The position numbers and the translations under genes are program-made. A stretch of DNA of 59,721 nucleotides, from the NCBI GenBank assembly GCA_030527185.1, contig JAUNBF010000013.1:1-59721 (forward strand), in the 5' to 3' direction. Of this stretch, positions 43,613 through 51,508 are shown piece by piece. The number at the start of each line of letters is the position of its first letter. Within the stretch, counting starts at the first letter, position 1. The stretch is from Planctomycetia bacterium (GTDB lineage: Bacteria; Planctomycetota; Planctomycetia; Pirellulales; Thermoguttaceae). A model generated the notes under the pieces. It was not told the origin of the DNA. It saw only the letters and a list, made by a program, of their open reading frames with translations, and searched no databases.

Positions 43613-44652
43613 ATGGTAATTTTGTTCAATCGTGTGTTAAGATATGTCGGGGGGGGGGGGTAGGAAGTTTACGTAGAGGTTTTACCCTGGTAGAACTTCT
43701 GGTCGTGATTGCCATCATTGGAATGTTGGTCGGCCTTCTTTTGCCCGCCGTCCAACAGGCTCGTGAAGCCGCTCGGGTGATGCAGTGCAACAACAATCTT
43801 CGCAATCTTGCTCTGGCATGTCATAATCATGAAAGCAGTACGCGGAAATTTCCGTCGGGTGGCTGGACGCCGCACTGGGATGGCGACCCGGACTGCGGGA
43901 TGGGGGCGAATCAGCCCGGGGCGTGGTGTTATAGTCTTTTGCCATTTCTGGAACAGAACGCTCTTTATCAGTTGGGGGCAGATGGTGGAAATACAAAGTC
44001 TACCGATCAAATCAACGGTGCGGAGGAGCGGGATGCCACTGCGGTAGGCGTTTTCTATTGTCCTTCCCGTCGCGCGACCAAGACGTATCCCATTCTTTCC
44101 GACAGCCAATACCAGGCCAACAACACATACACCAAAGGGGGCAACTATGCCAAAACGGACTATGTTGCCAACTACGGCAGCGCTCATGCCAGTGGACAGG
44201 CTCAGAGTTACACTCCTTCCTCTGTGGACGCGGTGGAAAAGTATGCCTGGAACAACGATAAAGAAGTGACGACTCCCGCCAACGGGGTGATTTTCAAGCG
44301 GAGTGAGGTTACGCTGGGCGAAATCCGCGATGGCACGAGCAATACGTATCTCATCGGTGAAAAATACATCCAGCCGGAGCATTATGAAAATGCCAGTTTC
44401 ACGGATAATAATTTCATTCTCTGGCGGGGTGCCGACAACGATAATCACGCGAGTACCTATCCGGGACGATTGCCGCTTCAGGATCGTTCGATGGGGACGT
44501 ACAACCACCGTTTCGGCAGCTGCCATTCGGGAGCGTTCGGCATGGCTTTCTGCGACGGTTCCGTGCGGCGGATCCCTTACAGTATTGAAGAGGAAACGCA
44601 TCAGAATCTGGGGAATCGTCGTGATATGAAGGTCGTTTCGGTTGATTTTTAA
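43613..44652 (+). CDS. Phase-variable DUF1559 pseudopilin-like protein (out of frame here)
   Basis: ATG 43613 (AAAGG seven bases upstream; in-frame ATG 43571 sits almost on the transcription start) reads MVILFNRVLRYV and then twelve Gs, ending at TAG 43661. The DUF1559 frame continues from the tract on. With 13 or 10 Gs a 346-residue protein results, whose prepilin-type leader (GSLRRG) joins FTLVELLVVIAIIGML directly after the Gly run. Without the tract frame the first usable codon (GTG 43705) would lose the leader. The body has GGWTPHWDGDPD, LPFLEQ and FYCPSRR, and the end CHSGAFGMAFCDGSVR. It stands 68 nt upstream of a PEP-CTERM gene, the reverse order of the other pairs. Confidence 0.82.
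43649..43660 (+). repeat. Poly-G tract (G12), putative contingency switch
   Basis: Twelve Gs after TAT-GTC. Twelve gives GGG x4 then TAG. Eleven soon stops at TAG 43675. Thirteen or ten joins the pseudopilin frame. Confidence 0.85.
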
Positions 44653-44720
44653 GACGTAAATGCCTTTTCATAAGAGAAACGGTACAACAAACCTAACGCA
44701 AACAATCAGGAGATAGCAAA

Positions 44721-47000
44721 ATGCGTTTTTTCAAAAATTCCACTTGTTGGATGATTCTCTGGCTGGCTCTTTTGTCCGGCAACTCCCTTTGGGCCATCGG
44801 TTATACCTGGAAAGGGGGAAATTCGGGCGACAGCCTGCTTCCCATTGCTGGCGAGACGGGAAGTCACTGGGTGAAGAACGGTTACGGGCCCAACCAGTTT
44901 TTTCTGGGATACTCCGATGATTCAGGAACCATTTCCGCCACGTTGGGACAGGGCGAAGTTTTCGACACGCGAAAAGGGGTCACGACGTGGCCTGAAATTG
45001 ATTCCATCAATAATGGTTCTTTTTGTATCGGACGCTGGAACAATTTACAATCCACACTGACGCTCAGCGGCAATGCCCAAATGTATACCGGAACGAATTT
45101 CTGGGTCATGTACGGACAAAATGCCTCGGAAACCACCTTTGCCTCTACCATTGGAACGTTGAACATGTCGGGGACTTCTTCGCTGTGGGTGGAAGATCAG
45201 TTCAATATTGCCGGACAAAATTTCAATCAGGGAAAAGTCTACTTGTTAGGCTCTGCGAAAATCGACGCAAACAGTGTCATGACACAAGTGGGAGGAACGC
45301 AAACCGACGTGGAAATGGTTCTGTCCGGCGAATCTTCCATTGCCACGCGTTCAGGAGCGTTTTATCTTCGAGGAACCAAAAATCGAACCACGCTGAACGA
45401 TTCCGCCACCATGGTTGCAGGTGCGGCAATGAATATTTCCGGCAGCGATACCGATGTGACACTGAATAATTCTTCCGCCGTAACGGTGGGTGGTACGATG
45501 ACGATTTCCGGTAGTGATACCGATGTGACGCTGAATAATTCTTCCGCCATAACGGTGGGTAGTGCGATGACGATTTCCGGCAGCGATACGGTGGTTGCCT
45601 GGAAGGATCTATCCCAGACCAAGATTACCGGAAACCTGACCGTCGGAAATACCGCCAAAGACAACGTGACGCTTCAACTTTCCGGCAACGCCCAGGTTAT
45701 CGCCAACGGAACAGGTGAGTACTATCTGGCCAGAGGAGAAAATTCGACAGTGAAGGTGGAAATATCCGATTCCGCAACGTGGGTTTTGGGAATGAATGGC
45801 GTTCCCAGCAATACCAAGCCACGTATGGCGGATGGCTTGAACTCCTCTTTCACGCTGGTACAATCTGGTGGGCAGTCGGTACTTTACGGAAGAATCTGTT
45901 TGGGAGAAGGGGAAAGTGCCTATAGTAACGGCTCCTATCAGAGTACCACGAACGTGGATCTTTCCGGGGGAACGATGACGACGAACGCACTGATCGTCGG
46001 GTCTCGCGCCTCGACGGAAGTGAACCTATCCGGGACGGGCGTTTTTAATAACTGGGGACGTTTTGTCATCAATTATTATAACGTCACCGAAAAAGCAGGC
46101 ATTTTTAACCAAACAGGCGGAACGGCCAATATCTGGGCGAACAATTCTTATTGGCCCAATACCAATGCCGTGGGAATCACTTTTGGAGCAGTTGACCTAC
46201 AGAAAACGATTCATCCAGGGCAGTACAACATTTCCGGTGGGTCGCTTCATACCTACGCGGTGCGGAATTTCAACGCGTACACCACGGACAGTATCGCTGC
46301 GGACGACCAGTTGTTCAACATTTCCGGCACCGCGGAAGTCCATATCATCGCTCAAGATGGCGTAACAGGCTCCGGCGTTCTGGCCGTTCCCACAAGCATG
46401 ACGGGAGGAACCTTGAACGTGAAGGAAATCCAGACCGCCAACATGGCTAATGGCACGTTTTTACAACAGGGCGGTACCCTTTCCCCCGATGGTGGAACGG
46501 CCATCACCCCTACCACATACGCCAATACCAACGCCGGGAAAGAGACGTATGAAATTGCTGAGTTGATGGGCTTTGAAAAAGGGGAGGAAAGTTTCACGAC
46601 GCAAATTGTCGGCAATTACACCATCACATCGCTCGATTCTGCCATTTCCCGAGCGGAAATTCGGCTCGAACAGGACGTGGCCGGGAATTACGACCTGATT
46701 GATGTTTCCGGAGTCATGAATATCGGAGAGGATGTACTCCTTTCGATCTACCTTTCGGAAAATTCGCCCGAAGGATTCTTCCCACTGATTACCGCCGAGG
46801 AAGGGATTTTCGGAGAATTTGCGGAATTGCAAGTTTTCGACTATCTGGGAAATCTACTCAACAGGGATGTCAACAGCCTGATTTACAATGGAAACGCGGT
46901 CATCTTTGCGAATGTCCCCGAACCGGCGACGTGGGGAATGCTCCTTTTGGGCATCTTCTTCCTGGCCGGGAAAAAATGGTATTCGGGAAGAAAAAAGTAA
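44721..47000 (+). CDS. PEP-CTERM protein with internal tandem repeats
   Basis: 759 residues, exported (signal segment MILWLALLSGNSLWA). The body is beta-solenoid with many NLSGT/ISGSDT motifs. Near residues 238-290 lie two almost identical 23-residue units (ISGSDTDVTLNNSSA) and a truncated third. The C-terminus is VPEPATWGMLLLGIFF and a basic tail, the PEP-CTERM signal. ATG 44721 has GGAG nine bases upstream, and there is no homopolymer tract. It lies 68 nt after the phase-variable DUF1559 gene, so a tract-length change there may also alter its expression by polarity. It ends at a terminator. Confidence 0.88.
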   Translation: MRFFKNSTCWMILWLALLSGNSLWAIGYTWKGGNSGDSLLPIAGETGSHWVKNGYGPNQFFLGYSDDSGTISATLGQGEVFDTRKGVTTWPEIDSINNGSFCIGRWNNLQSTLTLSGNAQMYTGTNFWVMYGQNASETTFASTIGTLNMSGTSSLWVEDQFNIAGQNFNQGKVYLLGSAKIDANSVMTQVGGTQTDVEMVLSGESSIATRSGAFYLRGTKNRTTLNDSATMVAGAAMNISGSDTDVTLNNSSAVTVGGTMTISGSDTDVTLNNSSAITVGSAMTISGSDTVVAWKDLSQTKITGNLTVGNTAKDNVTLQLSGNAQVIANGTGEYYLARGENSTVKVEISDSATWVLGMNGVPSNTKPRMADGLNSSFTLVQSGGQSVLYGRICLGEGESAYSNGSYQSTTNVDLSGGTMTTNALIVGSRASTEVNLSGTGVFNNWGRFVINYYNVTEKAGIFNQTGGTANIWANNSYWPNTNAVGITFGAVDLQKTIHPGQYNISGGSLHTYAVRNFNAYTTDSIAADDQLFNISGTAEVHIIAQDGVTGSGVLAVPTSMTGGTLNVKEIQTANMANGTFLQQGGTLSPDGGTAITPTTYANTNAGKETYEIAELMGFEKGEESFTTQIVGNYTITSLDSAISRAEIRLEQDVAGNYDLIDVSGVMNIGEDVLLSIYLSENSPEGFFPLITAEEGIFGEFAELQVFDYLGNLLNRDVNSLIYNGNAVIFANVPEPATWGMLLLGIFFLAGKKWYSGRKK
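45433..45590 (+). repeat. 69-bp tandem repeats inside the PEP-CTERM gene
   Basis: Two full units and a partial third, nearly identical in DNA, each encoding the 23-residue unit M[NT]ISGSDTDVTLNNSSA. Such repeats can change copy number in frame, giving size variation. Confidence 0.75.
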
Positions 47001-47019
47001 GCCGAAATCGAAATAAGAA

Positions 47020-47041
47020 GGGGGCTTTCGCCCCTTTTTTT
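47020..47041 (+). terminator. Rho-independent terminator
   Basis: Stem GGGGC (47021-47025) with GCCCC (47030-47034), then seven Ts. It ends the DUF1559/PEP-CTERM transcript. Confidence 0.8.
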
Positions 47042-47141
47042 GTGCCCAAAGAAAATCCGGGGATGTCGTCTAGGCAAAGGGGGTAAAATGGTGTATAATC
47101 TTTGAAGAATGTTTTTCGTATGCCAGAAAAGATGAAATGAG

Positions 47142-48299
47142 ATGAAGAAAAATCATCCCCTGCTACTGTTGCTTTTTTTCCTGTTTGGTCTGTTTCCGGT
47201 GGTGGGACTGCTCCTTTGGAGTGGTGTGCGTCATACGGAAGGGTATGTTTTGTATGTCCAGTGGCAGGCGGAAAAAATGCTCGGAGTTCCTGTAAAAATC
47301 GGCAAAATCGAACATCCACGTCCGAATCGCGTACGCTGGCGGGACGTTTCGCTTTCTGATGGGCAAATTCAGATTCCGCAGGTGGAAATTTGGAACCGGA
47401 CGCTGAAAAAAGAGGGAAAATCGTATCGACAATACCATTACACGCTCCCCGAATTGACGTTGGAGACGGTTTGTCTGGAGACGTTGTGGAATCTGCACCA
47501 GAACGTTCTGACTCGCCCGGAAGGCTGGAAGGGAGCGGAGTGTTTTCTGGAGGTGGAGGAGGGGGTGCATGTGAAAACGACGCCGCCATTGGAAATTCAG
47601 GACGCGCATCTCCAAATTTCGCAGGGAAAATTCGGTCCGCAGACGGAAATCACGTTTTTGCTTCCCGACGAAGGGAAATTTCCGGTGACGCTGATGTTGC
47701 AAAAGGTGACGCAGGAGACGTCGCAAGTCATGGTGGCGACGCTGCAAACGCCGTCGGCAGGCATCCGAACGTCGCATCTTTTCTCGCTCTTCCCCATGTT
47801 GCGGCAGATGGGCAACGACAGCCATTTTTCGGGAAAAATCGTGATTCAGCAGAGTTTTCGCGGCTGGAGCGGTCTCTTTTCCGGTACGTTTCAGAACATC
47901 AACCTGGCCGCGCTGCGTGGAAGGGATGGTTCGATCACGGGCTGGGGAACGTTGACGTTGGAAAGTGCCCGTTTCGACGGCGGACTTCTGACGCAGGCCA
48001 AAGGGACGTTTGAGGCATCGGGAGGGGCGATTCGGCGTCATTTTCTGGATCAGATCATTCTGGCCACGCAACTCTCCACCCGTGGCATTCCGTTGGACAT
48101 GGCGGATCCGATTCCGTTTCAGGAAATGCGATTTTCGTTTCTGGTACAAAATTCCCGCGTGGAACTGTTGGGAGGTTGCACGTCGCACGGACCGGGCGTT
48201 TTTCTGGCCGGGCGAAACGGACCGATTCTCTGCGAGCCGACACATCCGCGAAATCCTCTCCGAGCGTCCGTTTTTTTCGGGGCACTGATGGAAAAGTGA
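47142..48299 (+). CDS. Membrane-anchored AsmA-like envelope protein
   Basis: 385 residues with one N-terminal TM segment (LLLLLFFLFGLFPVVGLLLW). The rest is beta-rich, periplasmic, and recalls the opening of AsmA/TamB family proteins (VLYVQWQAEKMLGVPVKIGKIEHPRPNRVRWRDVSL). I cannot confirm the family. A -10 TATAAT lies at 47094-47099, before ATG 47142. The following MNT/HEPN pair begins 29 nt later, so it may be read through. Its role is unknown; lipid transport or outer-membrane assembly is typical of AsmA relatives. Confidence 0.55.
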   Translation: MKKNHPLLLLLFFLFGLFPVVGLLLWSGVRHTEGYVLYVQWQAEKMLGVPVKIGKIEHPRPNRVRWRDVSLSDGQIQIPQVEIWNRTLKKEGKSYRQYHYTLPELTLETVCLETLWNLHQNVLTRPEGWKGAECFLEVEEGVHVKTTPPLEIQDAHLQISQGKFGPQTEITFLLPDEGKFPVTLMLQKVTQETSQVMVATLQTPSAGIRTSHLFSLFPMLRQMGNDSHFSGKIVIQQSFRGWSGLFSGTFQNINLAALRGRDGSITGWGTLTLESARFDGGLLTQAKGTFEASGGAIRRHFLDQIILATQLSTRGIPLDMADPIPFQEMRFSFLVQNSRVELLGGCTSHGPGVFLAGRNGPILCEPTHPRNPLRASVFFGALMEK

Positions 48300-48328
48300 G
48301 TTTGGAAAGAAGATGGAGAAAGGTACAA

Positions 48329-48619
48329 ATGAACGGTCATTTACCTAAAAATGTAGAGGAGGAAATTGTTTCGTTGGCTGCCAGACATGGAATCAGGAAA
48401 GTTCTTCTTTTCGGTTCGCGTGCTCGAGGCGACCACCGGGAATGCAGCGATATTGATTTGGCTATATCAGGTGGGGATGTGCTGCGGTTTTCGCTGGAAG
48501 TGGAGGAAGAAGTGGAGACGTTGCTGCGGTTCGATGTTGTCGATCTGGACGATTCCGTACAGGCTGAATTACAGAAAGAGATTGAAGAAAAAGGAGTGGT
48601 TCTTTATGAAAAAGTATGA
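48329..48619 (+). CDS. MNT-domain nucleotidyltransferase (antitoxin-like)
   Basis: 96-residue minimal nucleotidyltransferase: LLFGSRARGDHRECSDIDLAI carries the G-S and D-x-D motifs that bind nucleotide and metal. Such MNT proteins pair with HEPN partners as a type VII toxin-antitoxin pair, where the MNT protein adenylylates the HEPN RNase. ATG 48329 has GAGAAAGG upstream. It overlaps the HEPN gene by 14 nt. Confidence 0.88.
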   Translation: MNGHLPKNVEEEIVSLAARHGIRKVLLFGSRARGDHRECSDIDLAISGGDVLRFSLEVEEEVETLLRFDVVDLDDSVQAELQKEIEEKGVVLYEKV

Positions 48620-49010
48620 GAATTTTTATCGTTGCCTTCAAGTCTTAAAAAAATCCGATCGCCTCATAGCCTCTGAAAATGAAATTTATCGAACGGGCGT
48701 GATGGGGCAATTCAACCTGACGTTTGAATTGGGGTGGAAAGCTTTGCAGGCAGTTTTACGGCTTCATTCGGTTGCAGGAGCGGAAACGGGGTCGCCGTTG
48801 GAGTTGCTGAAATTGGGCTGCCAGGTCGGTTTTCTGGAAAATGATCCGGTATGGTTTGCCATGCAAAAAGACCGTAACCATTCCACACATGTCTACGATG
48901 AAGAAAAAATTCTTTCGATTGTCGATCGGATATTGGATGTTTATATTCCGACTTTGGAAAAGCTGGCCACAATACTGGACGAAAAAATACGCGAGGCGGA
49001 AAATTTCTGA
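48606..49010 (+). CDS. HEPN-domain (HI0074-type) partner of the MNT protein
   Basis: 134-residue all-helical protein of the nucleotidyltransferase substrate-binding/HEPN family. The R-x4-H motif appears as RNHSTH near residue 90, the RNase-type active site of HEPN toxins. ATG 48606 overlaps the MNT gene by 14 nt, a standard toxin-antitoxin layout. Whether it acts as a toxin here is not shown by sequence. Confidence 0.85.
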   Translation: MKKYENFYRCLQVLKKSDRLIASENEIYRTGVMGQFNLTFELGWKALQAVLRLHSVAGAETGSPLELLKLGCQVGFLENDPVWFAMQKDRNHSTHVYDEEKILSIVDRILDVYIPTLEKLATILDEKIREAENF

Positions 49011-49047
49011 CGGGAAAACGTTTGTTCCGCAAAATAAAAAAATGGTC

Positions 49048-49076
49048 TTTGCAAATGACGGAATTTGGGGTATAAT
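49048..49076 (+). promoter_or_regulatory. Promoter of the gluzincin gene
   Basis: TTTGCA (49048-49053), a 17-nt spacer and TATAAT (49071-49076). Confidence 0.5.
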
Positions 49077-49124
49077 AATTTTATAGGGAAGTTATGAAAA
49101 GAGAAAACCTTTCAGGATAAAAGA

Positions 49125-50102
49125 ATGAAAAAACGGGTTTTGACGCCAATCATCGTCCTCTTTTTTTGTCTGGCAGGATTGGCGGATGGGGCGACTTATC
49201 GGACAAAAAATTTCGTGGTGACGACTTCGGATCCACTGTTGGCGCAACAAATGGCACAACGTGCGGAGTTCCTGCGGGAAGATTTGGCAAAATTCTGGTT
49301 GGGAAAGCCGTTGCCGAACTGGTTCCGGCGGTGCAAGATCAAAATTCGCATTGGGGAATATTCGCCGGGAGGGCAGACGTCGTTCATTTTCAACAACGGG
49401 GAAGTTTATGGCTGGGACATGGAAATTCAGGGGACTGCCCAGCGAGTGTACGATTCCGTGCTGCCACATGAAATCACGCACATGATTCTGGCGAGCTATT
49501 TCCGACGCCCCGTACCGCGTTGGGCAGATGAAGGGGCTGCCACTTTTACGGAAGCGGATCCCGAACGGAAAAAGTATCAGAACATGTTGCTGAAATTCCT
49601 CCGAACGCAAAAGGGAATCCCCCTGGATCAGCTTTTTCTCATGGAGGAGTACCCTGCCGACCCGTTGCCGTTGTATGCTCAGGGGTTTTCCATTGCCGAG
49701 TTTCTGATTCGCCAGCGCGGACCGCAATATTTCGTCTATTTTATCGAACGGAGCATGGAACCAGGGGCGTCACTGCGGAAGTTGGTTCTGGAGTGCTACG
49801 GTTACGAAAGTCTGCGGGAATTGCAGGGGGATTGGGTGGCCTGGGTGGCAGAAGGTTCGCCGTCATTTATCGGGAGCAACCTGATTGCGGATGCGGAAAA
49901 TACCGTTCCGGTGAAAGAAGAAGTGACGTTGGTCAGCAACACGGAACCGGCGACGCCGGAGTCCTTTTCCGCCAGTACCACATTGGCGACGGCACAGGCC
50001 GAATCGACATACGCTCAGGGAGAAGCCCCGGTGGAATCGAAACGGGTACGTCCCCAGCCGAATTTGTTGATGTGGACTTCTTCGGACATGCGAAATCATT
50101 AA
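49125..50102 (+). CDS. Exported gluzincin (MA-type) metallopeptidase-like protein
   Basis: 325-residue exported protein (signal 1-22, ending LADGAT). Zinc motif H115-E116-x-x-H119 (LPHEITHM) with the third ligand E136 (RWADEGAA), as in peptidase_MA-like proteins. A Ser/Thr/Pro/Glu-rich, low-complexity tail lies near residues 250-325 (VKEEVTLVSNTEPATPES...). No propeptide is evident. It precedes top6A by 20 nt and may share its transcript. Confidence 0.82.
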   Translation: MKKRVLTPIIVLFFCLAGLADGATYRTKNFVVTTSDPLLAQQMAQRAEFLREDLAKFWLGKPLPNWFRRCKIKIRIGEYSPGGQTSFIFNNGEVYGWDMEIQGTAQRVYDSVLPHEITHMILASYFRRPVPRWADEGAATFTEADPERKKYQNMLLKFLRTQKGIPLDQLFLMEEYPADPLPLYAQGFSIAEFLIRQRGPQYFVYFIERSMEPGASLRKLVLECYGYESLRELQGDWVAWVAEGSPSFIGSNLIADAENTVPVKEEVTLVSNTEPATPESFSASTTLATAQAESTYAQGEAPVESKRVRPQPNLLMWTSSDMRNH

Positions 50103-50122
50103 ATCTTTACGAATAATCAAAC

Positions 50123-51292
50123 ATGGCAAAACGAAAAACAGGCGTGGCACCTCTGGAAGATGATGTTCCGGTGGTGGATTGGAAAAAGTTGAACGAAAAG
50201 GATCGACGAACGGTCTCCGCGTTGCGGGAATTGGCGGTGGACGTTGCGGACGCTGCGACAGAGAAGAAAGACCCGGTGATTCGGATTCCGTCCCGGTCGC
50301 TTTCCAATGTGATGTTCAACGAAAAAGCCCAGATTCTGGAGATGGGGGACAAGGCCACCTCCCGGACGCTCTTCAATCTCTCCCAGGCCAAGAGCTTCCT
50401 CCAGACGATGTTGGTGGCGGAAGGGGTCAATCGGCTGATTGCTCAGGGCAAGACGTTGAGTATCCGAGGAATGTACTACCAGTCGAAACATACGATCAAG
50501 GGGATTCAGGAAGAGACGTTCAACAGCCAGGACGAAAGTGACCCGATTATTGAGGATTTGGAGGTTGTTCTGGAGTCGCTGCGGGAAGAGCTGCACCTCT
50601 ACGCCGAGCGGAAAGGGGAGATGGTGGGGAACATCGTCCTGACCGACCGGGGCGACCGAATCGACTGTTCGCGGATGGGTTCTGGCGGCTACGGCATTCC
50701 GTCGATTGTGGAGCCGGAGGTGATTGAGTTAGACCCGCAAAAATGCAAGGCGGATTACGTCCTCCATGTCGAAAAAGGAACGGTCTGGCAACGTTTCAAC
50801 GAGGACAAATTCTGGAAGAAGCACAACTGTATTCTCACCCATGGCGGCGGCCAACCTCCCCGTGGCGTTCGGCGGTTGCTCTACCGGCTGAACAAGGAGT
50901 TGGGGTTGCCGATTTATTGTCTTCTGGATAACGATCCGTGGGGGTATTATATTTATAGTGTGATCAAACAAGGTTCCATCAATCTTGCGTTCGAGTCCAA
51001 ACGAATGGCCGTTCCCGACGCCAAATTTATCGGACTTCGCTCGAAGGATTTTGAGGAGTGCAAACTTTCGCCCAGTGTACGGATTGCCTTGAACGACAAT
51101 GACCGCAAACGCGCCCGGCAAATTGCGGAGTATCCGTGGTTCGTGAACAAGAAGAAGTGGCAGAAAGAGATTGCCCTGATGCTGAAAAATGGCTTCAAGC
51201 TGGAGGTGGAGTCGCTCATCAGCAAGGGAATCAGCTACGTGACAGAAGTCTACGCTCCCCAACGCATCGCGGCACGGGATTGGCTGGATTGA
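50123..51292 (+). CDS. top6A: DNA topoisomerase VI subunit A
   Basis: Spo11/Top6A-type subunit of the type IIB topoisomerase that cuts and rejoins double-stranded DNA with Top6B. 389 residues: the active-site tyrosine is in RGMYYQSKHT (near 118-119), and the Toprim acidic residues are E217 (HVEKGT) and D269, D271 (LLDNDPWGYYIY). The Toprim domain continues through FIGLRSKDFEEC. The family is mainly archaeal and plant; it occurs sporadically in bacteria, including planctomycetes. No Top6B gene lies in this window: it must be elsewhere, or the subunit works alone. ATG 50123 is 20 nt after the gluzincin stop. Confidence 0.93.
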   Translation: MAKRKTGVAPLEDDVPVVDWKKLNEKDRRTVSALRELAVDVADAATEKKDPVIRIPSRSLSNVMFNEKAQILEMGDKATSRTLFNLSQAKSFLQTMLVAEGVNRLIAQGKTLSIRGMYYQSKHTIKGIQEETFNSQDESDPIIEDLEVVLESLREELHLYAERKGEMVGNIVLTDRGDRIDCSRMGSGGYGIPSIVEPEVIELDPQKCKADYVLHVEKGTVWQRFNEDKFWKKHNCILTHGGGQPPRGVRRLLYRLNKELGLPIYCLLDNDPWGYYIYSVIKQGSINLAFESKRMAVPDAKFIGLRSKDFEECKLSPSVRIALNDNDRKRARQIAEYPWFVNKKKWQKEIALMLKNGFKLEVESLISKGISYVTEVYAPQRIAARDWLD

Positions 51293-51364
51293 AACGTTTT
51301 GTCGAGTGGATACCTGGCGACGGGGAAAATTTTTCAAAAAAATGAAATTTTTTTTGTTTCCTAC

Positions 51365-51393
51365 TTGACTTTTGGGGGAACTTGGTTTACACT
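51365..51393 (+). promoter_or_regulatory. Promoter of the C11 PEP-CTERM gene
   Basis: TTGACT (51365-51370), a 17-nt spacer and TACACT (51388-51393); the leader is about 110 nt. Confidence 0.5.
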
Positions 51394-51508
51394 GGGGGAA
51401 AGTTCGGAAGAGACTGCCGTGTTTAGAAAGGGCGTATTCTCGTGTGAGGTTTCGTCGGGCAGGTAGAGTTTTCTGTCAGGTTTTGTGTTTATTAAGGGAG
51501 ATGTCGTC

